Of a stretch of 64,000 bases of DNA, positions 1-10,054 are shown one piece after another. Numbering within the stretch: the stretch's first letter is position 1; each line of letters opens with the position of its first letter. Position numbers and translations under genes: made by a program. The notes below the pieces were generated by a model that was not told the origin of the DNA, ran no database searches, and saw only the letters and a program-made list of their open reading frames with translations. Source of the stretch: Liopterus haemorrhoidalis (Eukaryota > Arthropoda > Insecta > Coleoptera > Dytiscidae); contig OZ020611.1 of the NCBI GenBank assembly GCA_963971575.1, positions 26,333,279-26,397,278 of the forward strand, in the 5' to 3' direction.

Positions 1-231
1 TTAATCAGTTGGTATCACTTCACTTCACTTACGAATTAAACAGAATATGTTTCGTTACTTTAAATTTATATTTTTTAAAGGATAAAGTATCGATTTTATA
101 GTTTCCGATCTCTCGTATTATTGGAGAATCACTGAAGGGCACTTTGGAAAAAAAAAATCCATTGTTTTTAACACAGAGTATTTTATTAAATCTATTTTCA
201 GTTCTTCGTGTATTTTGCTGATCCGTGTATA
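1..231. other. unannotated AT-rich stretch
   Basis: No gene, repeat end or RNA was recognised here. Confidence 0.5.
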
Positions 232-396
232 TTAAGGGAAGTCTCCGGCTAATCTTAGGTATTTATTCTGAATGTCTTGTAATTTTTCGATATTGAGTTT
301 CGAAGTGTTGCTCCAAGCTAGACAAGCGTACATGAGTGTTGGTCTTACTATAATTTTATATAAGAGGATCTTGTTCTTCTGGCTTAACTTCGATTT
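232..396 (-). pseudogene. non-LTR retrotransposon RT C-terminal relic
   Basis: The minus strand reads through about 55 codons containing KNKILLYKIIVRPTLMYAC, then a segment ending in LQDIQNKYLRLAGDFP. This is the region just downstream of the reverse transcriptase core in Jockey-type non-LTR elements. Neither the catalytic YADD part nor the 5' half is present, so this is a short dead fragment. The clade assignment is from memory of the motif only. Confidence 0.55.
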
Positions 397-563
397 TTAT
401 TTAATAGAGGATATAGGATTCCCAGTTTCCCCAATTTTATTAATATAGATATTATACACATGTACGGAAATGTTAGGTATAGTAAAGGAGACTTTAGTTG
501 ACAGATGCCGGTTAATTAAAGCATATGGTTCAATGGGAGAGAATTATAACAATAAAATTTTCA

Positions 564-615
564 TTTTTAGGGTTTTGTAGGTATGACCAAAAAACCCTTA
601 TACCGTCATTTTGTC

Positions 616-701
<86 letters not shown>

Positions 702-1698
702 TCGGTAAAAATTGTAGCCAGACGGCTAAACCTAGAGAGTTGAAATTTGGCATGCTTATACAACTCTTTGACCCGCACATAGGAAAAATACTAAAACATC
801 TAAAAATCATATCCCCCTAAAAATAAAAACAAATATGTGCTCATCGAAAAAAAATATATTTTTTTTTAATTCTGAGTAGGGTATCAAATGAAAGCCCTTG
901 GTACGTGGATTAACGATCAAATTTTTATTTTTCCAAAATAAATTATTTTGAAGCGATTTTTGCCAATATTGTGCAAAAAAAATTTTGTCCCACACCCTGT
1001 AGCCCAGATGGTTTAAACTAAAAATCTGAAAAAATTCTAAGTAATGTACATTGGTGTGAACCGAAATAGTTCAACAGGAATTTTTGATCAGATTATGTTT
1101 TTGGAAAAAAAATCATTTTTTGTGTTTTTTTGCTAATAATGTTGACAACTTATAGTTATATAATACGCTAAACAGTAACGTGTTTCTTGGTGCTGTGGCT
1201 AAGATACTTGCGTTCTGTCCAAGAATTCGTAATCGGACTCATGTTCGAGTCCTACGTGAGGAGACAATATTATTTTTTATTTATTTTTTGCATTTTTATA
1301 TTGTTTAAATTATTTTTTCAAAATTTTAATTATATTTTGGCAATTGTTGCATTTAATTTTTAATAGCGTAAATTTAATAACCAGTGGAAATTGTTGAAAA
1401 TATAATTTAATTATATAGTTGAATGTACACGAAATCAAAGGGGAGGAGCTATGACTAAAAACAACCAATGGAAGCCATAGGCGCAATTTTCAAAATCTTA
1501 ATGAACCTTGATATATAAAAAAAAAAATATTGCACATCATTAAAAACTTAAATAATGGTAATAGGCATTCGAATTAAAATTCATAAAAAAATATTTTGTC
1601 ATAAAATTTGTTTTGGCACCCCAAATAATCATCATTCACTTACTAAATACCTGCAAAACCCTGAAATGTGTGAAAATTCACACTTCACATCAATTTTT
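564..1698 (+). mobile_element. family A Helentron-like repeat, copy A1
   Basis: The element starts with TTTTTAGGGTTTTGTAGG and a stem formed by GGGTTTT and AAAACCC, followed by a long (GTCT)n array at about 617-700. A conserved body follows, then a variable tRNA-like cassette (1180-1266), a T-tract and a conserved 3' half. The 3' end holds ACCTGCAAAACCCT (about 1650-1664), the inverted match of the 5' terminus. After it come a GTGTGAA/TTCACAC hairpin (about 1668-1683) and a T-rich end. This layout is that of non-autonomous Helentrons (HINE/DINE-1 type). There is no coding capacity; short ORFs over the array are artefacts. Confidence 0.75.
1180..1266 (+). other. tRNA-like cassette of A1
   Basis: An A-box-like TGGCTAAGATA lies at 1196-1206 (one mismatch to TRGYNNARNNG). 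A perfect B box, GTTCGAGTC, lies at 1243-1251. T-runs able to end Pol III transcription follow from about 1268. The sequence between the boxes is not shared with the other family A copies, although the flanks are. The isotype could not be recognised. Confidence 0.55.
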
Positions 1699-2482
1699 GA
1701 ATAGAGCCATATCATTTGTTCACAGACAAAGCTAGAAATAGAGAAAGAGATACAATTTGTTTCACTTGACACGCCTGTCTTCCATCTAGTGGTGGGAGGT
1801 TAATTTGACAAGACAATATATGTGTGATAACCTACAAAATTATTTTTTTGTAAATTTTGTCATATTAAATGCATATATTCTTTAAATAAAACTTTTAGAA
1901 AGATTAGGGGAAATATAATATGAAAGTAATTTTTGAAAATATTTTGATAATTGTGAGTAAATAATAAACCACTGTCCTATAATGTTTAATAAACAACAAA
2001 ATTCAATTTTAAAATTCTGAGTGTAACTGAAATGCATGGTCAACCTTCACTGGAATGGAGCCGATTGTAATGTAAATTTAAAAGAAATTGAATAATGAAT
2101 ACTTTAACAAAGAGCTGAATCATACACTTGGGCGAACAAATAAAATATACACAACAGAATGTTTAAATAATCTATTTTGATTTTAAAATTACCGAGTTGA
2201 AGAGTTTTTAAGAAACTATGTCCAGATATACAAGTGGAACCCCTTCCACTACACCATTAGCGACCGCCCAGAGCTGAATGAGCGCGCATGTATTCAAAGA
2301 CACATAAGTTGAAGTTACCATATTATAATATAACAACAAAATACAAAAACTATGAACGTATGTTACAGTAAGAGGCCGAAATACGTTCTTGACATCTTAC
2401 ATAAAACTGTGTGAAATAGATATATATTTCTTTATCGGTTCTCAATCGATCAATCTGTCGATCGATCGATCGATCAGTCGGA
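1699..2482. other. unannotated AT-rich stretch
   Basis: No coding region was recognised. A short (GATC)n run sits at about 2458-2475, at the edge of the mariner relic. Confidence 0.5.
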
Positions 2483-3113
2483 AGACAGAACGGAACAAAC
2501 TGAAACGTGTTTCCACTGCCGTTTCTCTCCTTGCCCATCAACAAAATGAACCTTTCTTGGATCGAGTAATAACAGGAGATGAAAAATGGATTATGTATCA
2601 CAACACAAAAAGAAAAAGAAGCTGGAAGCATGGGAGTGAACGAGCAGAATCTTTGGCAAAAGCTGAATTGCATCCAATGAAAGTATTGTTATGTGTCTGG
2701 TGGGATTGCAGAGGAATACTTTATTTCGAGCTTCTCCCACGTGGCAAAACAATGCGGAGAAATACTGTGAGCAACTTACCCAACTCAATGTGGAAATCCA
2801 AGCAAAACGTCCAAGTTTGGTTAATAATAGATTTGGAAAAGGCATCATCTTTCACTACGACAACGCTAGACCACATGTCGCTCAACAGACACTGAAAAAA
2901 CTTAGGGAGTTAAAATGGTAAATCCTCCTGCACCCGCCGTATTCCCCTGACCTTGCCTCTTCAGATTTTCATCTGTTTCGTTCTCTTCAAAATAATTTGA
3001 CTGGCAAAAAAATTGTTTCTGTGGAAGAAGTCAAAAACTACCTTACTACTTTCTTTGAAGATAAACCACCCAGTTTCTACGAAGAAGGAATTCAAAAACT
3101 TGTAAAACGTTGA
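2483..3113 (+). pseudogene. mariner transposase relic (5'-truncated, frameshifted)
   Basis: Three frames together cover the DDE core of a mariner transposase. TGDEKWIMY (first catalytic Asp) is in the frame of 2389-2895, HYDNARPHVA (second Asp) in the frame of 2691-2921, and YSPDLASSDFHLF (third Asp) after a stop near 2920, ending at the TGA at 3111-3113. The helix-turn-helix region is missing. At least two frame changes show that it is inactive. The spacing and the YSPDL block fit mariner (DD34D). Confidence 0.8.
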
Positions 3114-3805
3114 GGGACAGTTATAGAAAATGATGGGGAGTACATTATTGATTAATAAAAACCATTTTCCACGAAAATGTGTTTTATTTAATTTTATTTC
3201 AAATCGGGCACGAATTTTTGCAATCACCTGATAATATATTTATTATCAACATACTTTGGATGATGCAACTCTTACAGAACCCAAACATTATAACGTAAAA
3301 TTTTATCAAAATATATTTTCTTTGTTCTCCGTGACATTTTGTAATTTTCATCAAGCAAGTTATCAAGTGTGGCAGCGAATGAGATGGATCTAGGTGCCTC
3401 ACAACATATGTGACGCGATAAGTTGAGATTGCAAGAAGGAGATATAGGACTATGTAAGTGTGTGTGTGTGTGTGTGTGTATCTGTGTAATGAAAGCATGT
3501 GCACCCAACTGTACAAATATGCATAGTATATAGTCTGCCAGGCCTCCCTGATCAGATACCTTTGAACTTTGTCTACAAATCACAGATTATTCCAGAATAT
3601 ATTTACATAATCATTTTGAAATCTTTTAAGAAGGTTTTCTTAAATATTCCTGGAATAATTAAATTTGTCAAATGTGAGGATATTTATAACTTCTAAAAGT
3701 TTAAGAACTTAGCAGAACTATTTTTATAAATAATAATTTTTATAAAGAGGGTAGGTCAATAAGTCCTTACAAAACAACAGATAAACACATTATTTTGGGT
3801 TGATT
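3114..3805. other. unannotated stretch with (GT)n microsatellite
   Basis: A (GT)n run lies at about 3455-3480. The rest is AT-rich, and no gene was recognised. Confidence 0.5.
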
Positions 3806-4905
3806 CATTTTTAGGGTTTTGTAGATATAACCAGTGATGGCATCCTACAGGTTTGGACCGGTTCGCGCGAACCATTCTTAAAATTATTTAAACCTTAGGG
3901 AACCGGTTGTTAGAATTATTAAAAATAAATGAATTACTCTAACTTCAGTTTGAATCGTGCGCCAAGCCCTGCAGTGTAGCAAATGTAATATTTATTTTAT
4001 AGGTTATTAATAATAACGCTCTTAAAATTTTTTCCTTATTTTTAATAAATGGAAGTGATTTGTTTTCACTCTTAAAAATACAGAATAGGTTCCTAGATAT
4101 CACATGACTTTATAGAACCGCTTCCTGAAAATTTAGGATGATATCACTGGGTATAACCACCAAATAACCCTTATAACGTACTCATGTGTCTGTCTGTCTG
4201 TACGGTAGAAATTGTAGCCAAACGGCTGAACATAGAAAGTTGAAATTTGGCATACTTGTACAACTTTTTGACCAACATATAGAAAAACTATAGAGAGTTC
4301 AAAAAAATACAGCGCGGGAAAAATATGAACAAATATGTAGATATTTAATAAAAAAATAAATATTTTTTAAAATTTAGAGTAGCATACCAAATGAAACTTC
4401 TTAATGCATGAACAAACAAATTTTTATTTTTGAAAAATCAATTTTTTTATTGGAGTTTTGCCAAAAACGTGTCAAGAGACTTTTATCCCCCACCCTATCT
4501 CCCAAAGGGATTGATCTAAAAATCTCCGTAATGAATATTGATGGGAACCAGAATAGTTCAACAGGAATTTTTTATCAGACAAATTTTTCGAAAAAGTCGA
4601 TTTGTCGTTGATAAAAAAAAATATTTTTTTAAAATGGATTGTGTGGTATCAAAAGAAAGCTCTTAAGACGTAGATTACGGAACGATAGATAGTTTTTTGA
4701 AATTCGTGTCTTTTAACACAAATTTAGGCAAACATGTTCAAAAGTTCTTGTCCCGCACCCTTTTACCAAAAAAGGTTAAACTAAAAATCTGAAAAAATTA
4801 TAGGTAATATATATTGATCTGAGCCGGAAACGTACGAGAGGAATTTTTGAACAGATTGTGTTTTTGAAGAAATTAATTATTTTTTTAATTACTGGTTAAA
4901 TTATG
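3806..4905 (+). mobile_element. family B repeat, copy B1 (relative of family A)
   Basis: It begins with the family A-type TTTTTAGGGTTTTGTAG end, then a short GTCT run at about 4188-4200, the conserved TTGTAGCCAAACGGCT block and two diverged repeats of the conserved body module. It is interrupted by a hAT MITE at 3832-4149. The usual 3' subterminal repeat and hairpin are missing; instead the copy meets B2 in opposite orientation. Confidence 0.6.
3832..4149. mobile_element. hAT MITE inside B1
   Basis: The terminal inverted repeats are CAGTGATGGCATCCT on the left and the complement of AGGATGATATCACTG on the right. The element is flanked by GATATAAC (3824-3831) and GGTATAAC (4150-4157), 7 of 8 bases matching, as expected for an 8-bp hAT target duplication. 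It is 318 bp long and non-coding. Confidence 0.85.
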
Positions 4906-4929
4906 CTTTATGTTATGGATTTTTTGTAT

Positions 4930-5045
4930 TTATAGCTAGGTCTATTCCAAACGATTAGGCGGAACTAGATTTTCAAATCTAGTAATTTTTACAGATTGAT
5001 TGAAGCTTTTGATCATTTTGTTCAGGAAAAGCCTACTTCAATATA
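4930..5045. mobile_element. partial palindromic MITE (GGAACTAGATTT family)
   Basis: Contains a short palindrome, AGATTTTCAAATCT, preceded by GGCGGAACT. The same sequence forms the left end of the element at about 29425-31556. Only one end is recognisable here, between the two inverted family B copies. Confidence 0.4.
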
Positions 5046-5302
5046 TAATATGAAAAAACTGCAATATGTTTTAAAAACGCAATCGGATCAAAAATTCCTT
5101 TCGTACAGTTTCGGCTCAGATCAATGTTCATTACCTAAAGTTTTTTCAGATTTTTAGTTTAACCCCTTTGGATAAAGGGGGGCGGGACAAAAACATTTTT
5201 AGCATAATATTAGCTAAAATCGTGTTAAAAAAAACAAATTTTAAAAAACTACTTATCATTGCTTAATCGACGTCCTAAGGGCTTTAAATATATATATATA
5301 TA

Positions 5303-5622
5303 ATAAGATGAGGATGTAATGGGATTCGGACTGGTCAGAAATTAAAATTAAAACAATATTTTAACTTCGCTAACGTTTCGATTTAATATGAAATCTTCAT
5401 CAGAGCTAGGTTAAAAAGTCACAAAATAAAATAAATTAGTCAGATAAATAAAATTTAACGTCCACATAATGTGAGAAGTCATTGAACTTGCAAGTTCAAT
5501 GACTTTTTAACCTAGCTCTGATGAAGATTTCATATTAAATCGAAACGTTAGCGAAGTTAAAATATTGTTTTAATTTTAATTTCTGACCAGTCCGAATCCC
5601 TTTACTTCCTCATCTTATTATA
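5303..5622. mobile_element. foldback MITE with about 120-bp arms
   Basis: The left arm (about 5303-5422) and right arm (about 5498-5622) are near-perfect reverse complements, including CGCTAACGTTTCGATTT and its complement. The centre holds a perfect small palindrome around TTGAACTTGCAAGTTCAA. No coding capacity. Confidence 0.8.
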
Positions 5623-5649
5623 TTTTACGGACGTAACCATCTAATTCAA

Positions 5650-5651
<2 letters not shown>

Positions 5652-5729
<78 letters not shown>
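5652..5729. repeat. (TA)n microsatellite
   Basis: An uninterrupted TA dinucleotide run inside B2. Confidence 0.95.
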
Positions 5730-5732
<3 letters not shown>

Positions 5733-6228
5733 CGACACAAAAAATCGACATTTTTCGAAAAAAACTATTCTGATCAAAAACTCCTGTAGAGCTATTTTGG
5801 TTCCTATCAATGTTAATTATGGAGATTTTTTTCAGATTTTTAGATCAACATTTCTGAGAGATAGGGTGGAGGACAAAAGTTTTTTGTATATTTTTGCTAA
5901 AAAACACAAAAAAAAATTTACAAAAATAAAAATTTGCTTGTTGATCCACGCGCATTAAGTGGTTTTATTTAGTATGTCACTCAAAATTTTAAAAGAATAT
6001 TAATTTATTTATTAAATACATAATTGTTTATATTTATCTTGGGATGTGTTTTTTTTTGTACTCTCTGTATTTTTCCTATATGTGGGTCAAAGAGTTGTAT
6101 AAGCATACCAAATTTCAACTTTCTATGTTAAGTCGTTTGGCTACAATTTCTACCGGACAAACAGACTCATAAGTGATGTCATAAGAGTTTTTTGGTGGTC
6201 ATACCTACAAAGCCCTAAAAAGAAACTG

Positions 6229-7014
6229 TATAAAGTATTTACTATGGAAATGGGAATAGTCATGAAATACGGTAGAAGTATACAAGAACAAGATGAAAAA
6301 TAGTGGGAATGTAAATTAAATATACATATATATTTTTTTAACGGCTGAGAAGGCCGAAAGGTGTTATGTTAAGAAATAGAGATTAAGCGGTTACTATGGA
6401 CGGAAAGTCCGAGCAAAAATCAACCGGACTGAGTGCGATAACTGTAAGAACAAAATTCAATCTAAACACTAAATTTACAAAGTGACTGGCAAGAAAAATG
6501 CCAGAAAGAAAATATCTCACACGGAGAATAAGAGACAAAAGAAAATCACACGTTAAAAAGTACCCTTATTATCTTCTCTTATAAGATTTTTGAAACCTTA
6601 ACTAGGTTTGAACGTAATCGAAACCTTATTTCATGATGATGAATGACTACCGTCCTTTGAAAATAATGCTTATATTTTTATAACAAATATATGAGAACAT
6701 GATCCTGAAATCGATCATCATAAAAAATTCCTATATAATCCTTCTTCCTTAAAGGATATCCCGGACCGACCGTAAACTTCCTGACGAGACCCGCTCTAAA
6801 TAAGACGTTTCAGAGCAATGTAGATGTGCCGCTTAAATAAACCACCGTATAAAATAAGACAATGAATTTATGATTACATTCATATTTTATAATGATACAT
6901 TTTTAATTAATCAAAATGATTATATAGAGGTATATGCTATTATGAAAGATTACCAGAATTTGAAAATACATAAGGAAACTCTTGAAAATAAAACTGCTTT
7001 CAAACTCCACACAG
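6229..7014. other. unannotated AT-rich stretch
   Basis: No gene or recognisable transposon end was seen. Confidence 0.45.
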
Positions 7015-7425
7015 TAACCTCATTTGTTTGTCCGTCCGTCTGTCTGTCTGTGTACACGTGCAGAGCAAATTCGGCTAAGAGGATTTTTATGAAACTGCAT
7101 ATTTAAGCTTTTGACATCAATGGCACAAATTGGTAAAAATCGGTTGACTAAAAATGGGAGTTAACTCGTGTCGATTTTAAGAATTTTGCGAATATTTAGC
7201 AACAGAAAAATATTTCGAAAAAATTTATTTGACAAAAGTTGCTATAAATGCAATAACTAATAACTTTTATTTGAGACATTTTTTGATAAAACGAAAAAAA
7301 TTTGAAAAATTTTTCAAAATTTTTTAAGTATCTATTTTTTCATACTTATATGTTACGTAGAATGTATTTTATACAAGTACTTTGTGATGGCGGTTGGTCC
7401 TGTGGTGGCCACAGCTGATTTTTTA
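7015..7425 (+). mobile_element. family C Helentron-like repeat, copy C1 (5' incomplete)
   Basis: A short GTCY array (about 7028-7052) is followed by GTACACGTGCAGAGCAAATT, the conserved family C body and the 3' end GGCGGTTGGTCC plus the hairpin CTGTGG-TGG-CCACAG and CTGA. The 5' terminal ACCGACCGCC motif is not visible. Fragments of an AGTGAGGACCTTTTT minisatellite follow at 7456-7506. Confidence 0.6.
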
Positions 7426-7502
7426 TTGTGTGATCACTTTGTATTTTAAAAGTGAGGACCTTTTTGTTTGGGTTATCATTGTAGGATGAAAGTGAGGACC
7501 TT

Positions 7503-8438
7503 TTTTTAGGGTTTTGTAGGTATGACCAACAAACCCTTATACCGTCATTTTGTCGTTTGTCTGTCTGTCTGTCTGTCTGTCTGTTCGGTAAAAATTGTAG
7601 CCAAACGGCTAAACCTAGAGAGTTGAAATTTGGCATGCTTATACAACTCTTTGACCCGCACATAGGAAAAATACTAAAACATCTAAAAAACATACCCCCC
7701 TAAAAATATAAACAAATATGTGCTCATCGAAAACAAATATATATTTTTTAAATTCTGAGTAGGGTATCAAATGAAAGCCCTTAGTACGTGGATTAACGAT
7801 CAAATTTTTATTTTTGCAAAATAAATTATTTTGATTCGATTTTGCCAAAATTGTGCAAAAAAAATTTTGTTCCACACCCTGTAGCCCAGATGGTTTTAAA
7901 TAAAAATCTAAAAAAATTCTAAGTAATGTATATTGGTGTGAACCGAAATAGTACAACCGGAATTTTTGATCAGATTATGTTTTCGGAAAATAACGCATTT
8001 TTTGTGGTTTTTGGTTCACAAAGTACAAAAGTTATACCAATGTAACACACTCACATGCAAGGCGTGCGATAGCGTAATGGGCTAGAGCACTGGTGTTGTA
8101 AGCTAAAATGCGCTGGAAAACGAAGGGTTCCGAGTTCGAGTACGGAGTAAATTTTATTTTTTCTGTTTTTTTTTTTACATTTTTATTTTGTTGAAATTAT
8201 TTTGTCAAAATTCTAGTTATATTTTGACAAATGTTGTATTTAATTTTTAAGAGCGTAAATTTAATAACCAGTCTTATTATATGATTAACAGACGATAAAT
8301 TATTTTAAAAATATCGTTTATTTTGCCGTGATTACTACAAAGTAAAATTGGTCCTACACACTCAGCATACCGCCTTCACTTCTCATATACCTGCGAAACC
8401 CTGAAATGTGTGAATATTCACACTTCACATAAATTTTT
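7503..8438 (+). mobile_element. family A repeat, copy A2
   Basis: It has the same 5' terminus, GTCT array (about 7556-7584) and body as A1. The tRNA-like cassette is at 8060-8152. The 3' part is a shorter variant shared with A4, holding an ACAGACGATAAATTATTTTA block. It still ends in ACCTGCGAAACCCT, the TTCACAC hairpin and a T-run. Confidence 0.75.
8060..8152 (+). other. tRNA-like cassette of A2 (tRNA-Thr-like)
   Basis: A perfect A box, TAGCGTAATGG, is at 8070-8080. A one-mismatch B box, GTTCGAGTA, is at 8134-8142. Between them TAGAGCACTGGTGTTGTAAG resembles the D-arm/anticodon-arm of tRNA-Thr(TGT); an extra segment, TAAAATGCGC, follows the anticodon-like TGT. A T-tract starts near 8152. The isotype is inferred from memory of eukaryotic tRNA-Thr. 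Confidence 0.55.
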
Positions 8439-8910
8439 TATGTATTGACTTGGGGTGCCGCGGGAAAATTTTAATACATTAATGACACCTGGAACCGAAA
8501 AGTTTGGGAACCACTGCATTAACAGTTGAAAATTAATTTTAATAAATTGTTAACCACCCTTAGTACCTATTTATTTCCAAAATGTATACACTAAATTTTT
8601 AAATTTAATACCATGTTAACTATTTATTATAATTCTAGAAAACTTTATATTCTAAAAAATGAAATACTGCTTAAAAACTTATATCAAATGTCAGTTTAAA
8701 AAGACGATATACAAATTTTAAAATATACACATTATAAATTTTAAAATCATTTACATATATCATGCTGCAGGACAAGTAGAGTTTAAAACTAAAAAGGTTC
8801 TGGAAAATGAAATGCCACATTACATTAGCTTGAAGTATTACTCTGACTGAAATTACTATAAAATGGAAATGCATTTGAACGACACAAATATGCGCTGTTA
8901 AACAAATATG
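8439..8910. other. unannotated stretch left of the LTR element
   Basis: A hAT-like end (GGGAACCACTG) is visible near 8505-8516. Nothing coding was recognised. Confidence 0.4.
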
Positions 8911-9146
8911 TGTAGCGAACGGACTTTTTGTAGAGACTGTACGTCTATGTGTCGGTGGTGAGGGAGACGGACATACGGGCGTGGGGGAAGTATACGTGTG
9001 TGTACTGCGAACATTAGTTAGTTGTTCGTCGGCAGCGGTTATGGACTGTGTTATTGTGACTATAGACTGTTAACGTGACTCTGTTATGTAATGATAAATT
9101 GTTATATACCTGTAATTACTTAAATTGAATAATAAAATACGCTACA
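8911..9146 (+). repeat. 5' LTR
   Basis: 236 bp, starting TGTAGC and ending GCTACA, a perfect 6-bp terminal inverted repeat with the canonical TG...CA. A possible polyadenylation signal, AATAAA, lies at about 9131-9136, close to the 3' end. It matches the 3' LTR over its whole length by eye. Confidence 0.95.
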
Positions 9147-9168
9147 TTGGTGGCGGCGGTGAGATAAC
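9147..9168 (+). other. primer-binding site, probably tRNA-Leu
   Basis: One base after the LTR, TGGTGGCGGCGGTGAGAT resembles the complement of a eukaryotic tRNA-Leu 3' end, with about two differences from the form I remember. The leader from here to the gag start is only 87 bp. Confidence 0.55.
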
Positions 9169-9233
9169 TGCCGTAAGTTCAGTGTGTTTTTGTAACTGAA
9201 GTTTGTTTCGTAAGTGAAGTTTGTACCGGAAAG

Positions 9234-10025
9234 ATGGCGGATGTCATAACATGTGCGAAGTTTTCAACTGGTAACTGGGACGAATGGGCACAAAGTTTTG
9301 AGGCATTCGCCTTGTTAAAAGACTGGGATGATGTTAAAAAGGTAATAGCATTACCACTATTCGTAGATGGCCCAGCTAAACAGGCATTTCAAGGTCTGAG
9401 TCAAGAACAAAAAGCTACATGGGCCACGTTACGCGACTCATTGTCCTGTGTATTCCGTCGCGAGGAGGGGGACTTTGAGAAAGAGTTCCTGGCGCGCCGT
9501 CAGATTGCAGGAGAAACTATCGCTACGTTTGCCGCGGCTTTAAAATATTTAGGCGAACTAGCCTTTCCCGAGCACAGTACAGCTACTAGGGAAAAATTGC
9601 TACTAAAGCAATTTCTGTCGGGCATTGATGTGCAAGTAGCGGAGGAAGCGGCGCGACACAATCCTATCTCCCTTAGTGTCGCCGTTGAAAAGGCTCAAGC
9701 AGCGATAAAAGTACAGCGAACTATAGCGGAGATCCGCAAGTCTCAACAGGGGAACGTCGTCCAAACAGTAGCCCTGGCCGCAGTGACTGAAGATTCGCAA
9801 CGGATGGATCGACTGGAGAAATCTGTCAGTGATCTGGCAGCGTCTATAGAGAAACTTAGACTAGCTGGACAAGACCAGACTGCCGACAATAGTCGAGATA
9901 ACAATCGCGTCCGGTGGCGCTCTCCTTCCCCACGACGGGAAGAAGCACGGTGTTACTTGTGTAAGAGGCGCGGACATTTTAAGAATAACTGTCCAGACGC
10001 TCGGGTTAAGAGGTCGGGAAACTAA
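9234..10025 (+). CDS. gag: Gag polyprotein (263 aa)
   Basis: This is the structural protein of the retrotransposon, expected to form the cytoplasmic particle and package element RNA. The N-terminal about 160 residues are a capsid-like helical region without cysteine motifs (for example DGPAKQAFQGLSQEQ). A charged, coiled-coil-like stretch follows (about 180-215). The C-terminus has an RS-rich basic segment and one zinc knuckle, CX2CX4HX4C, at residues 240-253 (CYLCKRRGHFKNNC). The ATG at 9234 is the first in frame after the short leader. The stop at 10023-10025 overlaps the pol ATG as TAATG, directly after a GGGAAAC heptamer, so pol is probably made by frameshift or by termination-reinitiation. 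Confidence 0.9.
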   Translation: MADVITCAKFSTGNWDEWAQSFEAFALLKDWDDVKKVIALPLFVDGPAKQAFQGLSQEQKATWATLRDSLSCVFRREEGDFEKEFLARRQIAGETIATFAAALKYLGELAFPEHSTATREKLLLKQFLSGIDVQVAEEAARHNPISLSVAVEKAQAAIKVQRTIAEIRKSQQGNVVQTVALAAVTEDSQRMDRLEKSVSDLAASIEKLRLAGQDQTADNSRDNNRVRWRSPSPRREEARCYLCKRRGHFKNNCPDARVKRSGN

Positions 10026-10054
10026 TGAAGGCATCGACCTGTCCTGCATCGATG
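10016..10054 (+). promoter_or_regulatory. probable -1 ribosomal frameshift site between gag and pol
   Basis: GGGAAAC (10016-10022) is read in the gag frame as G GGA AAC TAA, the X XXY YYZ layout of a retroviral slippery site, one codon before the gag stop. Pol lies in the -1 frame, open from 10010 (after TAA 10007-10009), so a slip here gives a Gag-Pol fusion. Nine bases downstream, CATCGA (10032-10037) can pair with TCGATG (10049-10054) as a small stimulatory hairpin. The TAATG overlap would also allow reinitiation, and the sequence does not decide between the two. Confidence 0.65.

Larger units (their letters stand above)
5060..6228 (-). mobile_element. family B repeat, copy B2, inverted to B1
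   Basis: Read on the minus strand this is the family B body, ending at the 5' terminus near 6220 (GGGCTTTGTAGGTATGACC on that strand). It carries a foldback element (5303-5622) and a (TA)n run (about 5652-5729). Together with B1 it makes an interrupted inverted repeat of about 2.4 kb. Confidence 0.6.

Noticed and set aside
525..820. Small ORFs made of repeated VCLS or TDRQ units (here and over other GTCT arrays)
   Set aside because: They are translations of (GTCT)n arrays in all frames on both strands, inside non-coding Helentron-like repeats.
8671..8874. 67-aa minus-strand ORF rich in F, I and Y
   Set aside because: Chance ORF in AT-rich DNA; no motif or start context.
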